Assembly: GCA_965200175.1 (NCBI GenBank) | Contig: OZ241345.1 | Span: 124,001 to 188,000, forward strand | DNA: 64,000 bases | Direction of reading: 5' to 3' | Source: Azophilus sp026709365 | GTDB taxonomy: Bacteria > Pseudomonadota > Gammaproteobacteria > Pseudomonadales > Azotimanducaceae | The notes under the pieces: model-generated | Seen by the model: the letters and a program-made list of their open reading frames with translations, nothing else | What the model was told of the DNA's origin: nothing | The model's database searches: none | Program-made: the position numbers and the translations under genes | Shown: piece by piece, positions 1-10,400 of the stretch | Layout: every line of letters starts with the position of its first letter | How positions within the stretch are numbered: the first letter of the stretch is position 1

Positions 1-3000
1 AACGTGTTCACGGCGCCGGCGAACACCGTGCTGGCGGCTAACACCGACTACTTCGTGGTGTTCAACGACGGCCATCCGACCCGCACAACCAACCGGGGGG
101 CATTTGCGCATGCTTTAGATCGAGAGAACGCCCGCCCCGGCTGGTCGATCGCCGATGGCAGCGTCCTTAGGGGCAGCGGCAGCTGGTTCGACGATGTCGG
201 CTCCATCCTGTTCACCGTCAGCGGCACCGCCAACATGGCCACCGCCCTGTCGGCCCCGACCGGCCTGACCGCCACGGCGGGCGACGCCCAGGTGGCCCTC
301 GCCTGGAATGACCCGTCGGTCAGCGGCATCGACGGCTACGAGTTCCGGCGGGGCTCGGGCTCGCCCCTGGCTTGGGGGTCATGGACGGCCATCCCCGGCA
401 GCACGGCCACCACCACCAGCCACATCGTGACGGGCCTGGACAACGGCACCGAGTACGGCTTCCAGGTGCGCACGGTGGACGGGTCGGAGCGCGGCGCGGC
501 GTCCGACACCGTCACCGCCACGCCGACCGACACCACCGCGCCGACGCTGGGCGTCACCGGCGTGCCCGCCACCATCAGGACCACGACTGCGTTCACGGCG
601 ACCTTCACCTTCTCCGAGCCGGTGACCGGGTTCGACGCCGCCGACATCACGGTCACTGGCGGCAGCAAGGGCGCCCTGTCCGGCAGCGGGGCCGCCTACA
701 CCATGCCCATCACCCCGACCGGCGGCGGCGCCGACGTGATGGTGACCGTGCGCATCAACGCGGCGACCGACGGCAACGGCAATGCCGGCCCAACCGCCGC
801 GGTTTCCAGGACGGCCGCCTGGAGCTCGCTGCCGACGCTGACCATCAGCGGCGGGCCGGCGGTGGCCGAGGGGGGCATGGCGAGCTTCACGGTGACGGCC
901 ACCCCCGCGCCCACCTCGACCCTGATCGTCAACCGCAACGTCGAGGACGCGCCGGGCGCGGACTTCGTGGCTTCCGGCGACGAGGGGGACAACGGCTTCT
1001 GGGTCTTCCCGAGCGGCCAGGCCTCGCGCACCTTCACCGTCCAGACCGTCGCCGACGGCGCCAACGAGCCGAGCGGCCCGGTCACCGTGACCCTCAAGCC
1101 GCGCGCGAGCGATTACGCCTTGGGCACCCCGTCCAGCGCCACGGTGACGGTGAACGACGACGACGGCGGCGACGACGACGACACCCCCACCGCCCCGGGC
1201 GCCCCGGCCGGGCTGACGGCCGCGGCGGGCAACGCCCGGGCCACGCTGAGCTGGACGGACCCCTCGAACAGCGGCATCACCGGATACGAGTACCGCCAGG
1301 GCACCGGCTCCCCCGTCAGCTGGGGTTCCTGGGCGGCCATCACCGACAGCGGCGCCACCACCACCAGCCACACGGTGACGGGCCTGGACAACGACACCGA
1401 GTATAGCTTCCAGGTGCGCGCCCTGGCCGGCGCGCTGCGCAGCCTGGCCTCGGCGACGGCGACCGCGACGCCGGAGGCCCTGGACGCCATCACCATATCG
1501 CTCTTCGGCTCACCCCAGGGCAACAGCACTTCGGGCTCGGTGATTCCCGAGGGGGCCACCGTCGGCCCCCAGAATTTCAACCTGTCCCGCCGCCTGGCCG
1601 ACAGCGACCCGGCAACGGTGCGCATTCCGCTCACGCTCGGCGGCGACGCCGTCCGGGGCACGGACTACACGCTCTCGTGCAATACGGTCGGGGTGAGAGG
1701 CCTCAGCCCCGGCGTTACCTGCAGCACTCCGGCTGGTGAACCCCCGACCATCAATTTTGACCGCGCCGAGTACGGCACCAGACGCTTCAGAGGCTCCATG
1801 CCCCTTTTCATCCAGCTGGTCGAGGACAACACGGACGAGGCCGACGAGACGGTTTCGCTGACCTCGGGCAACACCTACAGCCTGACCATAACGGAAGCCC
1901 CGGCCTCGGTGGAGGTTGAGTTCACCCGGGACGAGTTCATTGTGAGCGAGAACAACCCCCCGCTGACTTTTGTCTTGAGCGTTGATGCCCGCACGGGGCG
2001 CGACCTCAGCTTCCCGGTGACGGTCACCGATGTCACCGCGACGGCGGGGACGGACTACACCCCCATCGACGACACCTTTGTCCTGAAGGCTGACAGCAGT
2101 CTGACCTACGAGTTTCAATACGGCATTGCCAGTGACGGGATCGACGAGCCGCCGGAGACTGTCACCGTGGCCCTGGGCGCCGCCCCGGCCGGCGCCACCC
2201 TCGGCGCGCGAACCACCGCCACCGCCGTCATCAGGGACTCCGACCCGACCCTGGTCACCCTCGCGGGCCCCGCCGGGGCCGTGATGGAGGGCGCGGCCAA
2301 GGAACTCACCCTGAGCCTCGGCCGCGGCCTCGTGGACGGCGAGGAGCTGCCGGTGCCGCTGGCCTTCGGCGGCGCGGCGACGCGGGGCGCGGACTACGCC
2401 GTGGCCTGCCCGGACCCCCTGCCCACGGGCGTGGCCTGCAACGACCTGGACGCCGATGCCACCCCGACCGTCACCTTCACTGGCCCGTCGGCCACCCGCG
2501 TGACGCTGACGCTCTCGGCAGCTGACGACGGCGCCCCGGAAGGGGGCGAGGCCGTGGACATCGGCCTTGGCGCGCTCGACGCCACGTCCGGCACGGAGCT
2601 CAGCGGCGGGAGGACCGTGCCCCTTGGCGGCGGCGCCGCCGGCGCCGACGAGCTGGCGGACTTCCGCATCATCGACCCCGGCTCGCTCCCCGAGCTGACC
2701 ATCGCCGGCGGCCCGCCGGTGGCCGAGGGCGCGGCGGCGCGCTTCACGGTGACGGCGGACTTCGCGCCGTCCTCCAGCCTGGTCGTCAACCGCAACATCG
2801 AGGACGCGCCGGGCGCGGACTTCCTGGCGGACTCGGACGAGGGGGACAACGGCTTCTGGACCTTCCCGAGGGGCCGGTCCTCGGCGACCTTCAGCGTCCT
2901 GACCGTGCCCGACGGCGCCGACGAGCCGAGCGGCCCGGTCACCGTGACCCTGAAGCCGCGCGCGAGCGATTACGCCTTGGGCGCCCCGTCCAGCGCCACG

Positions 3001-5103
3001 GTGACGGTGAACGACGACGACGGCGGCGGTGGCGGGGGCGGCACTGGCGGCGGCGGAGGTGGTTCCGGCGGCGGTGGCGGAGGAGGCGGCGGCGGCGGGG
3101 GCCAGCGGCCGGAGGTGGCCGTTGCGCTGGAGGCCCGCGGCCTGCCCTCGGGCGGGGCGCTGTCGCTGGACCTGTCGGAGGCCTTCCGCAGCCCGGGCGG
3201 GAGCCGCCTGGCGTTCACGGCCACGTCCTCGGACCCGACGGTGGCCTCCGTGTCGGTGGAGGACGGGACGCTGGCCGTGCGCGGCCTGCTGCCCGGGGAG
3301 GCGGAGATCACCGTCACCGCGACGGACGGGGCGGGCCGCTCGATCAGCCAGCGGTTCGAGGTCACGGTGGGCGCCGCCGAGGCGGCCTGGCTGCTGCCGC
3401 CGGCCTCCGACCCCTTCCTTCAGGGGTTCGTGCGGGTGGTCAACCACTCCGGCCGGGCCGGCGAGGCCACGGTGACGGCCACCGACGACGCGGGGCGCGA
3501 ATACGGCCCGCTCGCGCTTCGGATGGAGGCCCATGCGGCCGTCCACTTCAACTCGACCGACCTTGAGGAGGGCAACGCGGCCAAGGGCCTGCCCGAGGGC
3601 ACGGGCCCCGGCACGGGGTCCTGGCGGCTTACGTTCGGCAGCGACGCGCTGGACGTGGAGGCGCTGGGCCTGCTGCGCGCGGCGGACGGGTTCGTGACGG
3701 CGATGGCCGAAACGGCGCCCAGGGGCGCGGACGGCGCGCTGCGGCTGCTGACGTTCAACCCGGCCAGCAACTGGCGGCAGGTGAGCCGCCTGCGGCTGGT
3801 GAACCCGACGGACGCCGAGGCGCGGGCGACGGTGACGGGCACCGACGACGCCGGGGAGTCCCCGGGGTCGCCGGTGGTGCTGACGCTGGCCGCGGGCTCC
3901 GCCTGCGAGGTGGATGCGACGGCGCTGGAGTCGGGCCGTGGCCTGGCCTGCGGGGCGCCGCAGGCGGGGCTGGGGGACGGGACGGGCAAGTGGCGGCTGT
4001 CGGTCGCCTCGGATGCGCCGCTGGCGGCGATGGGGCTGCTGTCGAGCCCGGGCGGGCACCTGACCAACCTGTCGGGGACGCTGCCGGAGGACGGGCGCGG
4101 CGTTCGGCACGTGGCCTTCCTGCCGCCGGCCTCGGACCCCCACGGGCGGCAGGGGTTCGTGCGGGTGGCGAACCTGTCGGGCCGCGCCGGGACGGTGGCC
4201 ATCCGGGCCTTCGACGACGGCGACGCCCGCTACGAGCCGCTGGCGCTGCGCCTTGGGGCGGGCGGGGCGGCGCAGTTCAACTCCGACGACCTGGAGCTGG
4301 GCAACGCCCGCAAGGGGCTGACCGGCAGCACGGGTTCGGGGACCGGGGCCTGGCGGCTGGAGCTGTCGGGCGCGGGCATCGAGTTCGAGGCGGGCGCCTA
4401 CGTGCGCCACGCGGACGGGTTCCTGACGGCGGTGCAGGCGGTGGCGCCGTCCGTGGACGGCGTCCACCGGGTGGCGACGTTCAACCCCGGCAGCAACACC
4501 CGGCAGGTGAGCGCGCTGCGGCTGGTGAACCGGGGTTCGCGCGACGCGACCGCCTCGGTCACGGGCGCGGACGACGGCGGGGTCCGGGGCGGCCCGGCGG
4601 AGGTGCGCGTCCCGGCGGGCTCGGCGGTCGAGCTGACGGCGGCGCAGCTGGAGTCCGGGGAGGCGGCCGCGATAGCCTCCGGCGCTTTGGGCGACGGGCG
4701 GGGCAAGTGGCGGCTGCGGGTGGCGTCGGAGGGGGAGCTTTCGGTCATGGGCCTGATGTCGAGCGTCATGGGGCGCCTGGCGAACTGGTCGGGCGCGGAC
4801 GAATCGCGGGGCGTGCCGCCGCTGCCGTCGCTGCCCGCGCCGCCGGCCTCGGTGGTCCTTGAGGACGCGGGCGGCGACCGGGTGCGGGGCGAGTGGAGCG
4901 CGGTTGAGGGCGCGCGCTACGCGGTGGACCTGCTGCTGGACGGAGCGCCCGTGGCGGGCCGCTCGCTGGCGCGCACCGCGCGCACGTCGTTCCGCTGGTC
5001 GGGCCTGGCGCCGGGGGCCTACGCGCTGCGGGTGCGCTCGGTGGACGCCGACGGCAACGCCGGACCCTGGAGCCGGACCACCGCCGAGGTCGCCATCGAC
5101 TGA
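1..5103 (+). CDS. Giant secreted FN3/Calx-beta multidomain protein (5' end outside window)
   Basis: The frame is open to the first base of the window, so the true start and any signal peptide lie upstream; at least 1,700 residues are present. Counting from base 4, the domains are: FN3 at about 80-178; an Ig-like domain with an FSEPVTGF motif at about 180-275; a Calx-beta domain at about 278-390; a second FN3 at about 400-490; further Calx-beta-like segments; a near copy of the first Calx-beta at about 898-1005; a Gly-rich linker at about 1007-1033; a Big-like domain to about 1125; two tandem pairs of a repeat module (about 1128-1359 and 1373-1599); and a terminal FN3-like domain. FN3 and Calx-beta modules are typical of surface or secreted adhesins, so an extracellular role is inferred. 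The paired module also forms most of the secreted protein at 38276-39787. No membrane anchor or secretion tail is visible at the C-terminus. Confidence 0.85.
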   Translation, partial: NVFTAPANTVLAANTDYFVVFNDGHPTRTTNRGAFAHALDRENARPGWSIADGSVLRGSGSWFDDVGSILFTVSGTANMATALSAPTGLTATAGDAQVALAWNDPSVSGIDGYEFRRGSGSPLAWGSWTAIPGSTATTTSHIVTGLDNGTEYGFQVRTVDGSERGAASDTVTATPTDTTAPTLGVTGVPATIRTTTAFTATFTFSEPVTGFDAADITVTGGSKGALSGSGAAYTMPITPTGGGADVMVTVRINAATDGNGNAGPTAAVSRTAAWSSLPTLTISGGPAVAEGGMASFTVTATPAPTSTLIVNRNVEDAPGADFVASGDEGDNGFWVFPSGQASRTFTVQTVADGANEPSGPVTVTLKPRASDYALGTPSSATVTVNDDDGGDDDDTPTAPGAPAGLTAAAGNARATLSWTDPSNSGITGYEYRQGTGSPVSWGSWAAITDSGATTTSHTVTGLDNDTEYSFQVRALAGALRSLASATATATPEALDAITISLFGSPQGNSTSGSVIPEGATVGPQNFNLSRRLADSDPATVRIPLTLGGDAVRGTDYTLSCNTVGVRGLSPGVTCSTPAGEPPTINFDRAEYGTRRFRGSMPLFIQLVEDNTDEADETVSLTSGNTYSLTITEAPASVEVEFTRDEFIVSENNPPLTFVLSVDARTGRDLSFPVTVTDVTATAGTDYTPIDDTFVLKADSSLTYEFQYGIASDGIDEPPETVTVALGAAPAGATLGARTTATAVIRDSDPTLVTLAGPAGAVMEGAAKELTLSLGRGLVDGEELPVPLAFGGAATRGADYAVACPDPLPTGVACNDLDADATPTVTFTGPSATRVTLTLSAADDGAPEGGEAVDIGLGALDATSGTELSGGRTVPLGGGAAGADELADFRIIDPGSLPELTIAGGPPVAEGAAARFTVTADFAPSSSLVVNRNIEDAPGADFLADSDEGDNGFWTFPRGRSSATFSVLTVPDGADEPSGPVTVTLKPRASDYALGAPSSATVTVNDDDGGGGGGGTGGGGGGSGGGGGGGGGGGGQRPEVAVALEARGLPSGGALSLDLSEAFRSPGGSRLAFTATSSDPTVASVSVEDGTLAVRGLLPGEAEITVTATDGAGRSISQRFEVTVGAAEAAWLLPPASDPFLQGFVRVVNHSGRAGEATVTATDDAGREYGPLALRMEAHAAVHFNSTDLEEGNAAKGLPEGTGPGTGSWRLTFGSDALDVEALGLLRAADGFVTAMAETAPRGADGALRLLTFNPASNWRQVSRLRLVNPTDAEARATVTGTDDAGESPGSPVVLTLAAGSACEVDATALESGRGLACGAPQAGLGDGTGKWRLSVASDAPLAAMGLLSSPGGHLTNLSGTLPEDGRGVRHVAFLPPASDPHGRQGFVRVANLSGRAGTVAIRAFDDGDARYEPLALRLGAGGAAQFNSDDLELGNARKGLTGSTGSGTGAWRLELSGAGIEFEAGAYVRHADGFLTAVQAVAPSVDGVHRVATFNPGSNTRQVSALRLVNRGSRDATASVTGADDGGVRGGPAEVRVPAGSAVELTAAQLESGEAAAIASGALGDGRGKWRLRVASEGELSVMGLMSSVMGRLANWSGADESRGVPPLPSLPAPPASVVLEDAGGDRVRGEWSAVEGARYAVDLLLDGAPVAGRSLARTARTSFRWSGLAPGAYALRVRSVDADGNAGPWSRTTAEVAID

Positions 5104-5127
5104 GGCCGCCCCCGGCACGTCTCCAAT

Positions 5128-5329
5128 CGAGGGCGGGACGCCCTCGCTCCGGGGGCGTCGCCCGAGCCCAGTGGATTCGCAGAGCGAGAGGGCCCCGCGG
5201 CGCAATGCGGGCGGCAAGCAGCCCAAGAGGCCCCTTGCTTAAGCACGCGCAAAAAAAGACGCAATCAAGCCATTGCAAGACGGAAACTCGCTCCGACGCG
5301 GGATCCCCCGGATAAGGGCGTCCCGCCCT
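5128..5329. repeat. Inverted pair of family-A palindromes (BIME-like)
   Basis: The left unit at 5128-5146 is CGAGGGCG, a GGA loop, then CGCCCTCG. The right unit at 5315-5329 is AGGGCG, a TCC loop, then CGCCCT, so it lies in the opposite orientation. Each unit has a C-rich/G-rich tail facing inward (CTCCGGGGG and CCCCCGG). The same kind of unit recurs at 28550-28627, 35266-35284, 42301-42319 and, degenerate, at 62345-62363. The layout resembles paired REP elements. Confidence 0.7.
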
Positions 5330-5403
5330 CGACCGGAACGCGGGAAGCCGGTTCCGCAACGCGATGCCCAAGGACTGCCGGGCGCGGCTTATGAGCGGAT
5401 TAG

Positions 5404-5520
5404 TCACGCGAAGACGCCCAAACTCTTGGCCTCCTCGTTCAGAATTTGTCGGCATACCCCCTGCTTGCGAGGCGAGTCGTCGTCGAACATGTAAACCAGC
5501 ACGCTATCCGGATTCGGAAA
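5404..5520 (-). pseudogene. PIN-domain (VapC-like) remnant
   Basis: On the minus strand one frame reads DSVLVYMFDDDSPRKQ and then about 19 residues to a TGA stop. This resembles the first strand and helix of PIN-domain toxins, whose N-termini usually read DTNVLVYxFD followed by a Lys-containing helix. Only about 35-39 residues remain; the other acidic residues of a PIN nuclease are absent and no antitoxin is beside it. It lies in the 527-base gap between the giant gene and lpxB. The match is short, so chance similarity cannot be excluded. Confidence 0.35.
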
Positions 5521-5630
5521 GTGATAGCCTTTCCCCCGTCCCGGTGGAGGCTCGGCCCTATGTCGAACAAGCTTTGGTCCGCTCCCGCCATCGCGCTGAC
5601 GGGCAATGCGCTTGGTGGGGCGCGTCGGGC

Positions 5631-6794
5631 GTGACCCTCACCATCGGCATCGTTGCCGGGGAGCCGTCGGGGGATCGGCTGGGCGCGGGCCTGATGCTGG
5701 CCTTGGCCCGCCGCATCGATGGCGTTCGCTTCGTCGGCGTCGGCGGCGAGGCCATGCGTTCGGCAGGGCTTGAGCCGCTGGCCGACATGGACGCGCTGGC
5801 GGTCAACGGCTTCACGGAACCCCTCATCAAGCTGCCCGGCTTGGCGCACCTGCTGCTGGGCCTGCGCCGACGCTTGTTGGCCGAGCGTCCAGCGGCCTTC
5901 ATCGGGGTGGACTTCAACGTCTTCAACCTGCTGCTGGAAGGGCAGTTGAAGCGCTCCGGCGTACCCGCGGCCCACTACGTCAGCCCGTCGGTTTACGCAT
6001 GGCGCAGGGGCCGGGTCCGGCGCATTGGCCGCTCGGCGGACCTGCTTTTGGCGCTGTTTCCCTTTGAACCCGCGTTCTACCGAGGCACCGGCCTTGAAGT
6101 CGCTTTCGTCGGCCATCCCTTGGCGGACGCCATCGGCTTGGAAGAGGGCAGCGAGGCTTCCCGCAGCGCCGCCCGCTCCGCCTTGGGAATCGGCGAGGGG
6201 GGGCGGGTCATTGCGCTGTTGCCGGGCAGCCGCGCCGGTGAAGTCAAGCAGCATCTCGACCTCTTCCTGGACGCCGCCGCGCTGCTGGCCGACCGCTTGG
6301 ACGGCGCTGCGTTCCTGATGCCCTGCGCGCGGCCTGACTTCGCGCCGCGCCTTGAGCGGGCGGCCGCCGCCCGGCCCGGGCTGTCGGTCAGGATTTGCCA
6401 AGGCGGCGCGCGCCAAGCGCTGACCGCCTGTGACGGCGCCATCGTCAAGTCCGGGACCAGCACCTTGGAGGCGATGCTGCTGCGCCGCCCGATGGTGGTG
6501 GCCTATCGGCTCGGGCGGTTAAGCCATGCCTTGGCCCGCCTGCTCGTGCATACCGAGTTCGTGGCCCTGCCGAACCTGTTGGCTGGCCGCGAGCTGGTGC
6601 CGGAGCGGCTGCAAGGCGAGGTGACCCCGAAAAAACTGGCCGATGCGCTGTGCCATCAACTCGACAACCCGGCCCTGCGGGCGGAAACTATGCAGGCGTT
6701 CGCCATGCTGCATCTCGAACTGCGCCGGGACGCCGACGAACGGGCCGCGGATGCGGTGATGAAACTCTTGGGGGAAGCCTCGCGCCAGCCATGA
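5631..6794 (+). CDS. lpxB: Lipid-A-disaccharide synthase
   Basis: LpxB condenses UDP-2,3-diacylglucosamine with lipid X to form the Lipid A disaccharide at the inner membrane. From the GTG at 5631 the protein is 387 residues, close to the family length of about 380. The frame is open further upstream, but homology begins at TLTIGIVAGEPSGD, the family's N-terminal signature. PGSRAGEVKQHL (about residue 200) and KSGTSTLEAML (about 280) are the glycosyltransferase nucleotide-sugar region. The stop overlaps the rnhB start as ATGA, and lpxB-rnhB-dnaE is a classic gammaproteobacterial order. lpxD, fabZ and lpxA would be expected upstream but are replaced by repeats and the giant gene. Confidence 0.95.
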   Translation: MTLTIGIVAGEPSGDRLGAGLMLALARRIDGVRFVGVGGEAMRSAGLEPLADMDALAVNGFTEPLIKLPGLAHLLLGLRRRLLAERPAAFIGVDFNVFNLLLEGQLKRSGVPAAHYVSPSVYAWRRGRVRRIGRSADLLLALFPFEPAFYRGTGLEVAFVGHPLADAIGLEEGSEASRSAARSALGIGEGGRVIALLPGSRAGEVKQHLDLFLDAAALLADRLDGAAFLMPCARPDFAPRLERAAAARPGLSVRICQGGARQALTACDGAIVKSGTSTLEAMLLRRPMVVAYRLGRLSHALARLLVHTEFVALPNLLAGRELVPERLQGEVTPKKLADALCHQLDNPALRAETMQAFAMLHLELRRDADERAADAVMKLLGEASRQP

Positions 6795-7465
6795 AAGTTG
6801 CCTATCCCCCCTGCGAAGGCAGAGCCGCCCACGATCGGCGTCGCTGGGCCTGGAACGCCCGTTCGGCGGGCGTTGACGAGGCGGGACGCGGGCCTTTGGC
6901 CGGCCCGGTGGTCGCTGGGGCGGTTGTGCTTGATCCGGGGCGCCCCATCGACGGGCTCAAGGACTCCAAGCAGCTGTCCGCCAAGCGCCGGGATGAACTC
7001 GCGGCCCTGATCCGCGAGCGGGCCATCGCCCATGCCTTGGGCCGCGCCGAAGTCGCCGAGATCGACCGGCTCAACATTCTGCAAGCCACCCTGCTGGCCA
7101 TGCGCCGCGCGGTCGCCGCGTTGGCGGTGCGGCCTGAACGGGTGTTCGTTGACGGCAACCGCTGCCCGGAGCTGGACGTGCCCGCGGTGGCTGTGGTGGG
7201 CGGCGATGCATGGCTTGCGCCGATCAGCGCCGCAGCGATACTCGCCAAGACCGCCAGGGATGCGGAGATGGCCCGGCTGGCCGACGACTTTTCCGGCTAC
7301 GGCTTCGAGCGGCACAAGGGCTACGGCACCCAGGCGCACCTTGCTGCCCTGCAGGCGCTGGGCCCCTGCCCGATGCATCGCGCAAGCTTTGCGCCAGTGC
7401 GCGCTGCTGCTAAATTGCACCCCCAACACCATCAGGAAGGGTCGCGGTTCGATGAGCGCTGCTGA
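6791..7465 (+). CDS. rnhB: Ribonuclease HII
   Basis: RNase HII cuts RNA in RNA-DNA hybrids and at single ribonucleotides in DNA. From the ATG at 6791 the protein is 224 residues. GVDEAGRGPLAGP carries the first two metal-binding acids, followed by LKDSKQLSAKRR; a DGNRCPEL strand and the KTARDAEM helix supply the later acids. The ATG overlaps the lpxB stop by four bases, implying translational coupling. The last 14 bases overlap the start of dnaE in another frame, so the tail after about residue 200 may be variable. Confidence 0.95.
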   Translation: MKVAYPPCEGRAAHDRRRWAWNARSAGVDEAGRGPLAGPVVAGAVVLDPGRPIDGLKDSKQLSAKRRDELAALIRERAIAHALGRAEVAEIDRLNILQATLLAMRRAVAALAVRPERVFVDGNRCPELDVPAVAVVGGDAWLAPISAAAILAKTARDAEMARLADDFSGYGFERHKGYGTQAHLAALQALGPCPMHRASFAPVRAAAKLHPQHHQEGSRFDERC

Positions 7466-10400
7466 GTTTGTCCACCTGCGCACCCACAGCGAGTACTCCG
7501 TAGTCGATGGACTCCCCGGCGTCGATGACTTGGCGCGCCGGGCCGCCGAACTCGGCATGGGGGCCATTGGCCTCACCGACCACGGCAACCTCTTCGGGCT
7601 GATCAAGTTCTATCGCGCCTGCCTCAAGGCTGGGGTCAAGCCGATCGTCGGGGTGGATTTGCCCCACCATGCCGCCGAGGGCGGGGCGCCGCTGCGCTTG
7701 ACGGTGATCGCCTGCGGTTCGGCGGGCTATCGCAACTTGATTCAACTGACCTCGCTGGCCTACGTCGGCGGCGAGCATCACGGCGCCGTGACCACCGCGG
7801 AGGTTCTCGACCGCAGCGACGGCCTCATCGCGCTCTCCGGGGCGCGGGATTCGGAGATTGGCGAAGCGCTGCTGCGCGGCGACGAGAAGGGCGCGCGGCA
7901 AGCCGCCGGCGCCTTGGCGGAGCGCTTCGGCGACCGCTTCTACCTGGAGGTCCAGCGCACGGGCCGCGAGGACGAGGAGGCCTGCCTGCGGGCCGCCGTT
8001 GCGCTTGCCGAGCGGCTCGAACTGCCGATGGTGGCCACCAACGAAGCCTGCTTTCTGGCCGCCGAGGACTTTGAGGCCCACGAAACCCGGGTCTGCATCC
8101 ACGAGGGCAAAGTGGTCAACGACCCCCGTCGGCCAAGGCGCCACTCGGCGGAACAGCACCTGAAAGGCGCCGACGACATGGCGCAGCTGTTCGCCGACCT
8201 GCCGGAAGCGTTGGCCAACAGCGTCGAGATCGCCAAGCGCTGCACCTTGGAGCTGGCGCTCGACCAGTCCCAACTGCCGGACTATCCCGTGCCCGAGGGC
8301 GAGACCCTGGAGAGCTTCCTGGCCCAAGCCGCCGAGCAGGGGCTGGCCGAGCGCCTGGCGGAGCTGCGCGCCCTGGATGCCTACCCCCTCGACGAGCCGG
8401 CCTACCGGGAGCGCTTGGCCGATGAGCTGCGCATCATCAACCAGACCGGCTTCCCGGGCTACTTTCTCGTGGTCATGGAGTTCATCGCCTGGGCCAAGGA
8501 GCAGGGCATTCCGGTCGGCCCGGGCCGGGGCTCCGGCGCCGGGTCGCTGGTGGCCTACGCGCTGCGCATCACGGACTTGGATCCCGTCCACTACGACCTG
8601 CTGTTCGAGCGCTTCCTCAACCCTGAGCGGGTGTCGATGCCGGATTTCGACGTGGACTTCTGCGTCGAGGGCCGCGACCGGGTCATCGCGCACGTCAGCG
8701 AGCGCTACGGCAAGGATGCCGTCAGCCAGATCGCCACCTTCGGCACCATGGCCGCCAAGGCGGTGGTGCGCGACGTGGCCCGCGCCCAGGGCAAGCCCTA
8801 CGTCCTTGGGGACAAGCTCTCCAAGCTCATTCCCAACGAACTCAACATCAAGCTGCGCGATGCCGTGGCCAAGAGCCCGGAGCTTAGGGACTTCATCAGC
8901 GGCGACGAGGAGGCCGCTGAGATCATGGACATGGGCTACAAGCTCGAAGGCATCGTGCGCAACGTCGGCCGGCACGCCGGCGGGGTGGTGATCGCGCCCT
9001 CCCGGCTGACCGATTTCGTGCCGCTGTACGTCGATGAGCGCAGCGGCGGCCTGATTTCTCAATACGACAAGGACGACGTGGAGAAGGCCGGCCTGGTGAA
9101 GTTCGACTTCCTGGGGCTGACCACGCTGACCATCATCGACTGGGCGGTGCAGGCCATCAACCGCGGCATTGAGTCTCGCGGCGGCGGGGCGCCCGTGGAC
9201 ATCAACCGAGTGCCTCTGGACGATGCCGCCACCTTTGACCTGCTCAAGCGCGCCGAAACCACCGCCGTGTTCCAACTGGAGTCCCGCGGCATGAAGGACT
9301 TGGTGCGCCGCCTGCTGCCGGACCGCTTTGACGACATCCTGGCACTCGTCGCGCTGTTCCGGCCCGGCCCGCTGGACAACGGCACCCACGACGACTACAT
9401 CCATCGCAAGCACGGCAAGGAGGCGGTCGCCTATCCGCATCCTGACTTGGAGCCGGTGCTGAGCGGCACCTTCGGCACCATCATCTACCAGGAGCAGGTG
9501 ATGCAGATCGCCCGGCGCCTGGCCGGGTTCAGCCTCGGCCAGGCGGACATCCTGCGCAAGGCCATGGGCAAGAAGAACCCGGTGGAGATGGCCAAGGTGC
9601 GCAGCGACTTCATGGCCGGCGCCGAGGCCAACGGCGTGGACAGCCGGCTTGCCAAGAGCCTGTTCGACGAAATGGAGACCTTCGCCGGATACGCCTTCAA
9701 CAAGTCCCACTCCGCCACCTACGGCCTGATCGCCTACCAGACGGCGTGGCTCAAGGCTCACCACCCGGCCGAGTTCATGGCCGCCAACCTGTCCGCCGCG
9801 ATGGACCACACCGACAAGGTGGTCACCCTGATCAACGAGGTGCGCCGCATGGGCCTTAAGCTGCGGCCGCCCAGCGTCAACCTCAGCGAGTTCCGCTTCT
9901 CGGTCATCGACGGCGACATCATCTACGGGTTGGGCGCGGTGCGCGGCGTCGGCGCCATGCCGGTGGAGTGCATTGTCCAGGCCCGCAAGGGGGGGGATGA
10001 GGCCCGCAAAGCAGAGGTCGAGGCCCACCACGCGGGAGACGGGGGGCGCCGGGACGGGCGCTTCGAGAGCTTGGCCGCGTTTTGCCTGCGGGTTGACGTC
10101 AAGCGGGCCAACAAGCGCGTGATCGAAGCCTTGATCCACGCGGGGGCGATGGATGAGTTCGGCGCGCCGGGGGAGGACTTGGGCTTGGTCCGTGCCAAGC
10201 TGCTCGGTGAACTCGACCAGGCGCTGCAGGCGGCGGACCAGCACTCCCGGGACGCGGCGCTCGGCATCGGCGACCTGTTCGGCGGCGTCGGCGAGGATCG
10301 CCAGCCCGCCCCGCAGGCGGCGGTCAAGCCGCAGCCTTTCCAGGAACGGATCGAATTGGAGCGCAACGCGCTCGGACTGTACCTCACCGGCCATCCCGTG

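Noticed and set aside
3024..3100. Gly codon run as a possible CRISPR or satellite repeat
   Set aside because: It is an in-frame Gly-rich linker between domains with no spacers.
379..5226. Long open frames antisense to the giant gene (up to 1,238 codons)
   Set aside because: They follow from very high GC and repetitive sequence; translations are Arg/Ala/Gly-rich without domains.
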